Part shown: positions 30,585-32,206 of the stretch, in pieces
How the letters are laid out: every line of letters starts with the position of its first letter
Numbering within the stretch: the first letter of the stretch is position 1
From: JAHIYG01 sp041306075
GTDB lineage: Archaea > Altiarchaeota > Altiarchaeia > IMC4 > SCGC-AAA252-I15
Assembly: GCA_041306075.1 (NCBI GenBank)
Contig: JBFYKH010000058.1
Span: 1 to 32,206 of the forward strand
DNA: 32,206 nucleotides
Reading direction: 5' to 3'
Program-made: the position numbers and the translations under genes
Notes under the pieces: model-generated
What the model was told of the DNA's origin: nothing
The model's input: only the letters and a program-made list of their open reading frames with translations
Databases searched by the model: none

Positions 30585-31217
30585 ATGAGGATGGTTGTGA
30601 CCGCGGGGCCGACGAGGGAGTACATAGACGACGTCAGGTTCATAAGCAACGCCGCAAGCGGCCGGATGGGGGCGGAGCTCGCGAGGGACGCGGCGAGGCG
30701 CGGCTTCGACGTCACGCTGGTCATGGGGCCGTCATGCGTCGGCGCCCCCCGGGGCGTGCGTGTCGTGAACGTCGTTTCAGCGGACGAGATGACGGATGCC
30801 GCGCTCAATGCGCTTGCGGCAGGATGCGACATCCTGGTTTCGGCGGCTGCGATAGGCGACTTCAGGCCGGCGAGGAAGAGGATGGGGAAGCTTAGCTCAA
30901 AGGCCGCCGTCACGCTCCGGCTGAAGCCTACGAGGAAGCTCATCAGGGAGGCGCGGAGAAGGTTCCCAAAGACGATGATAGTCGCCTACAAGGCCGTGTG
31001 GGGCGGCGGCAGGAAGGCGGCCGTCTTGGGCGCCAGGAAGCTCCTTGACTGCGCCGACATGGTGGTCGCCAACGACGTATCCAGGGACGGGTTCGGCGCG
31101 AAGGAGACTAGGCTCTATGTTGTCAAGGCGGGCTCCTGCACGGACATCCCGAGGATGAGTAAGCGGAAGGCCGCGCGCAGGGTCCTCGGCCTCGCATTAG
31201 CCGAGTCTCGGGCCTGA
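30585..31217 (+). CDS. coaB: Stand-alone phosphopantothenate-cysteine ligase (CoaB)
   Basis: A 210-residue protein matching the CoaB half of CoaBC/Dfp. VTAGPTREYIDDVRFISN (5-22) and ASGRMG form the nucleotide-binding region; SAAIGDFRP (about 86-94) is the conserved loop; MGKLSSKAAVTLRLKPTRKLI corresponds to the KxKIxK...LxxxPxxI segment (short landmark LRLKPTRKLI). MVVANDVSRDGFG is also typical. Most archaea carry a fused CoaBC, whereas here no decarboxylase domain is attached or nearby. ATG 30585 (leaderless) or ATG 30591 are both possible. Its last 21 nt overlap the convergent neighbour. Confidence 0.87.
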   Translation: MRMVVTAGPTREYIDDVRFISNAASGRMGAELARDAARRGFDVTLVMGPSCVGAPRGVRVVNVVSADEMTDAALNALAAGCDILVSAAAIGDFRPARKRMGKLSSKAAVTLRLKPTRKLIREARRRFPKTMIVAYKAVWGGGRKAAVLGARKLLDCADMVVANDVSRDGFGAKETRLYVVKAGSCTDIPRMSKRKAARRVLGLALAESRA

Positions 31218-32132
31218 GCCCAGGCCGAAATCCCGCTGGTTGAAGTATGCGATGAACAGGAAGGAGAACCCGAAGAAGAAGTCGAGGACCCGGACATCGC
31301 TGCCGAAAAGCGTCTCCGTGAGGCTTAAGAGGCCCACCACGAGCACGAGGCCGGCGGATATGAGCACAACGCCGGCGTAGAATTTTATTATCTTCGCCGG
31401 GCTCCTCTTCGGGGAGTATATGAGGTGGCCGGTGGCCGCGACGACGACCGCGACTATGATGTACAGGCCCGCCTTGTCAGGGTGGAGCAGCGACATCCCG
31501 ACGGAGTACATGATGAGCGCGACCACGAGGGCGAGCGCGATAATCTTCCGCTGGCCCACGGTGGCCTCGACCGCCCACTGGAAGAACGAGACGAACTGCG
31601 CGGCCTTCATGCTGCGCTTGTACTGCTGGTACAGTATCAGGACTATGGACAGCATCAGGCTGGCGAAGAAGAAGCTGAGCGCCTGCACGTCGGGCGCGTC
31701 GGCGAAGTTCTTCAGGAGCTTCAGGGAGATTATCACCATGCAGAGGACGACTATGTCCAGCCAGAGGTCCCTTATCTTCAGGACCGCCTTCGAGGAAAGC
31801 CGCCTAAAGAGCGCCTTCGGGTCGGCCTTCGCCTTCGGAGCCGCCTCCACGGCCTCCTGGGCCTCAAGCTCGCGCCCCAGCTTCTTCAGCTTGCGCTCCC
31901 CTTCGCGGGTGAGAACCATGACTCCCTGGCCGCCATCGTCGTCCGGCGTCGCCACGAGCCCCTGAGACTCGAGGCTCGCGCGCCATTCGTGGACCTTCGC
32001 CTTGGGCACCTGCAGCTTGAAGGCGGCCTCGTCCTCGGTTATGCCCTTGACCTCCAGTATCAGGGCTAGCAGGTGGCCTTCGTTCAGCTCCCCGTCCAGC
32101 CTCAATTCGTCGAAGCCTTCCCCTTCAGCCAT
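31197..32132 (-). CDS. Winged-helix protein with six C-terminal membrane segments
   Basis: A 311-residue protein. Residues 15-90 look like a winged helix (HLLALILEVKGITEDEAAFKL, short landmark EDEAAFKLQVPKAKVHEW; LTREGERKLKKLG as the wing/C-terminal helix). An Ala/Glu/Lys linker follows, then six membrane helices (about 123-300). I do not recognise a named family. DNA-binding and membrane parts in one chain suggest a membrane-bound regulator or a chromosome-tethering protein. ATG 32132 lies 6 nt after the upstream stop, with GAGGAG overlapping that stop as ribosome binding site. The end is antisense to the end of coaB. Confidence 0.8.
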   Translation of the reverse strand: MAEGEGFDELRLDGELNEGHLLALILEVKGITEDEAAFKLQVPKAKVHEWRASLESQGLVATPDDDGGQGVMVLTREGERKLKKLGRELEAQEAVEAAPKAKADPKALFRRLSSKAVLKIRDLWLDIVVLCMVIISLKLLKNFADAPDVQALSFFFASLMLSIVLILYQQYKRSMKAAQFVSFFQWAVEATVGQRKIIALALVVALIMYSVGMSLLHPDKAGLYIIVAVVVAATGHLIYSPKRSPAKIIKFYAGVVLISAGLVLVVGLLSLTETLFGSDVRVLDFFFGFSFLFIAYFNQRDFGLGSGPRLG

Positions 32133-32138
32133 GTCTCC

Positions 32139-32206
32139 TCAGGGCAAGAGTTCGCCCTTTTCTATCTTCCCCGGCAGGTACTCCTCGGCCACGAACTCGA
32201 GGCTCT
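32139..32206 (-). CDS. C-terminal end of an unidentified protein (cut by window edge)
   Basis: The last 21 codons of a minus-strand gene (ending EFVAEEYLPGKIEKGELLP then TGA at 32139-32141) enter from the right edge. The six-base gap to the next ATG suggests one operon with the winged-helix membrane protein. Too little is visible to name it. Confidence 0.6.
   Translation of the reverse strand, partial: SLEFVAEEYLPGKIEKGELLP

Overview
This window is archaeal. It carries a complete nine-subunit A-type ATP synthase operon in the order H-I-K-E-C-F-A-B-D, a secF-secD pair, an archaeal-type phosphopantetheine adenylyltransferase and a stand-alone CoaB. A/T-rich boxes often sit about 25 to 30 nt upstream of start codons, as expected for TATA boxes of leaderless archaeal transcripts. 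The DNA is GC-rich, genes overlap by 1 to 4 nt, and AGG/ATA codons are common. The ATPase order is the one familiar from methanogen-type Euryarchaeota. I cannot place the organism further; an Altiarchaeota-like or other uncultivated euryarchaeal lineage would fit but is a guess.

Positions 1-15133 are a cell-surface and lipid/glycan region. On the minus strand there is a truncated UbiA-family prenyltransferase resembling polyprenyl-phosphate phosphoribosyltransferase, a membrane-anchored ectodomain protein, and two tandem paralogous B12-binding radical SAM enzymes. A divergent promoter at about 4155-4247 then leads into a plus-strand cluster (4248-10676). It encodes the four activities of the GDP-D-glycero-alpha-D-manno-heptose route: a sugar-1-phosphate nucleotidyltransferase (HddC-like), GmhB phosphatase, HddA kinase and a GmhA-like isomerase. 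An NDP-sugar epimerase, an SDR, a Gfo/Idh oxidoreductase and a dolichyl-phosphate-sugar-synthase-like GT2 enzyme follow. The working hypothesis is that the cluster makes a modified GDP-heptose and loads it on a polyprenyl carrier for a surface glycan. After it, on the minus strand, come a lipoprotein with three near-identical 26-residue repeats, a large PTPS-related membrane protein whose C-terminal module matches the ectodomain protein at 675-1322, and a secreted, membrane-anchored beta-sandwich-type protein.

Positions 15170-26642 are a long minus-strand block: secF, secD, the ATPase genes, and a two-CBS-domain protein joined to the end of the ATPase operon. The ring subunit K has the residues expected of a Na+-binding rotor.

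Positions 26713-32206 hold mostly short transcription units: coaD, a gamma-carbonic-anhydrase-like protein and a small unknown protein; a membrane-anchored zinc-ribbon/winged-helix protein; a stand-alone EF-Tu-domain-2-like protein; a minimal MetV-like zinc protein with MetF; CoaB; a winged-helix protein with six membrane segments; and the tail of one more gene. No tRNA, rRNA, CRISPR array or insertion sequence was seen. No stretch longer than 300 bases lacks a gene.
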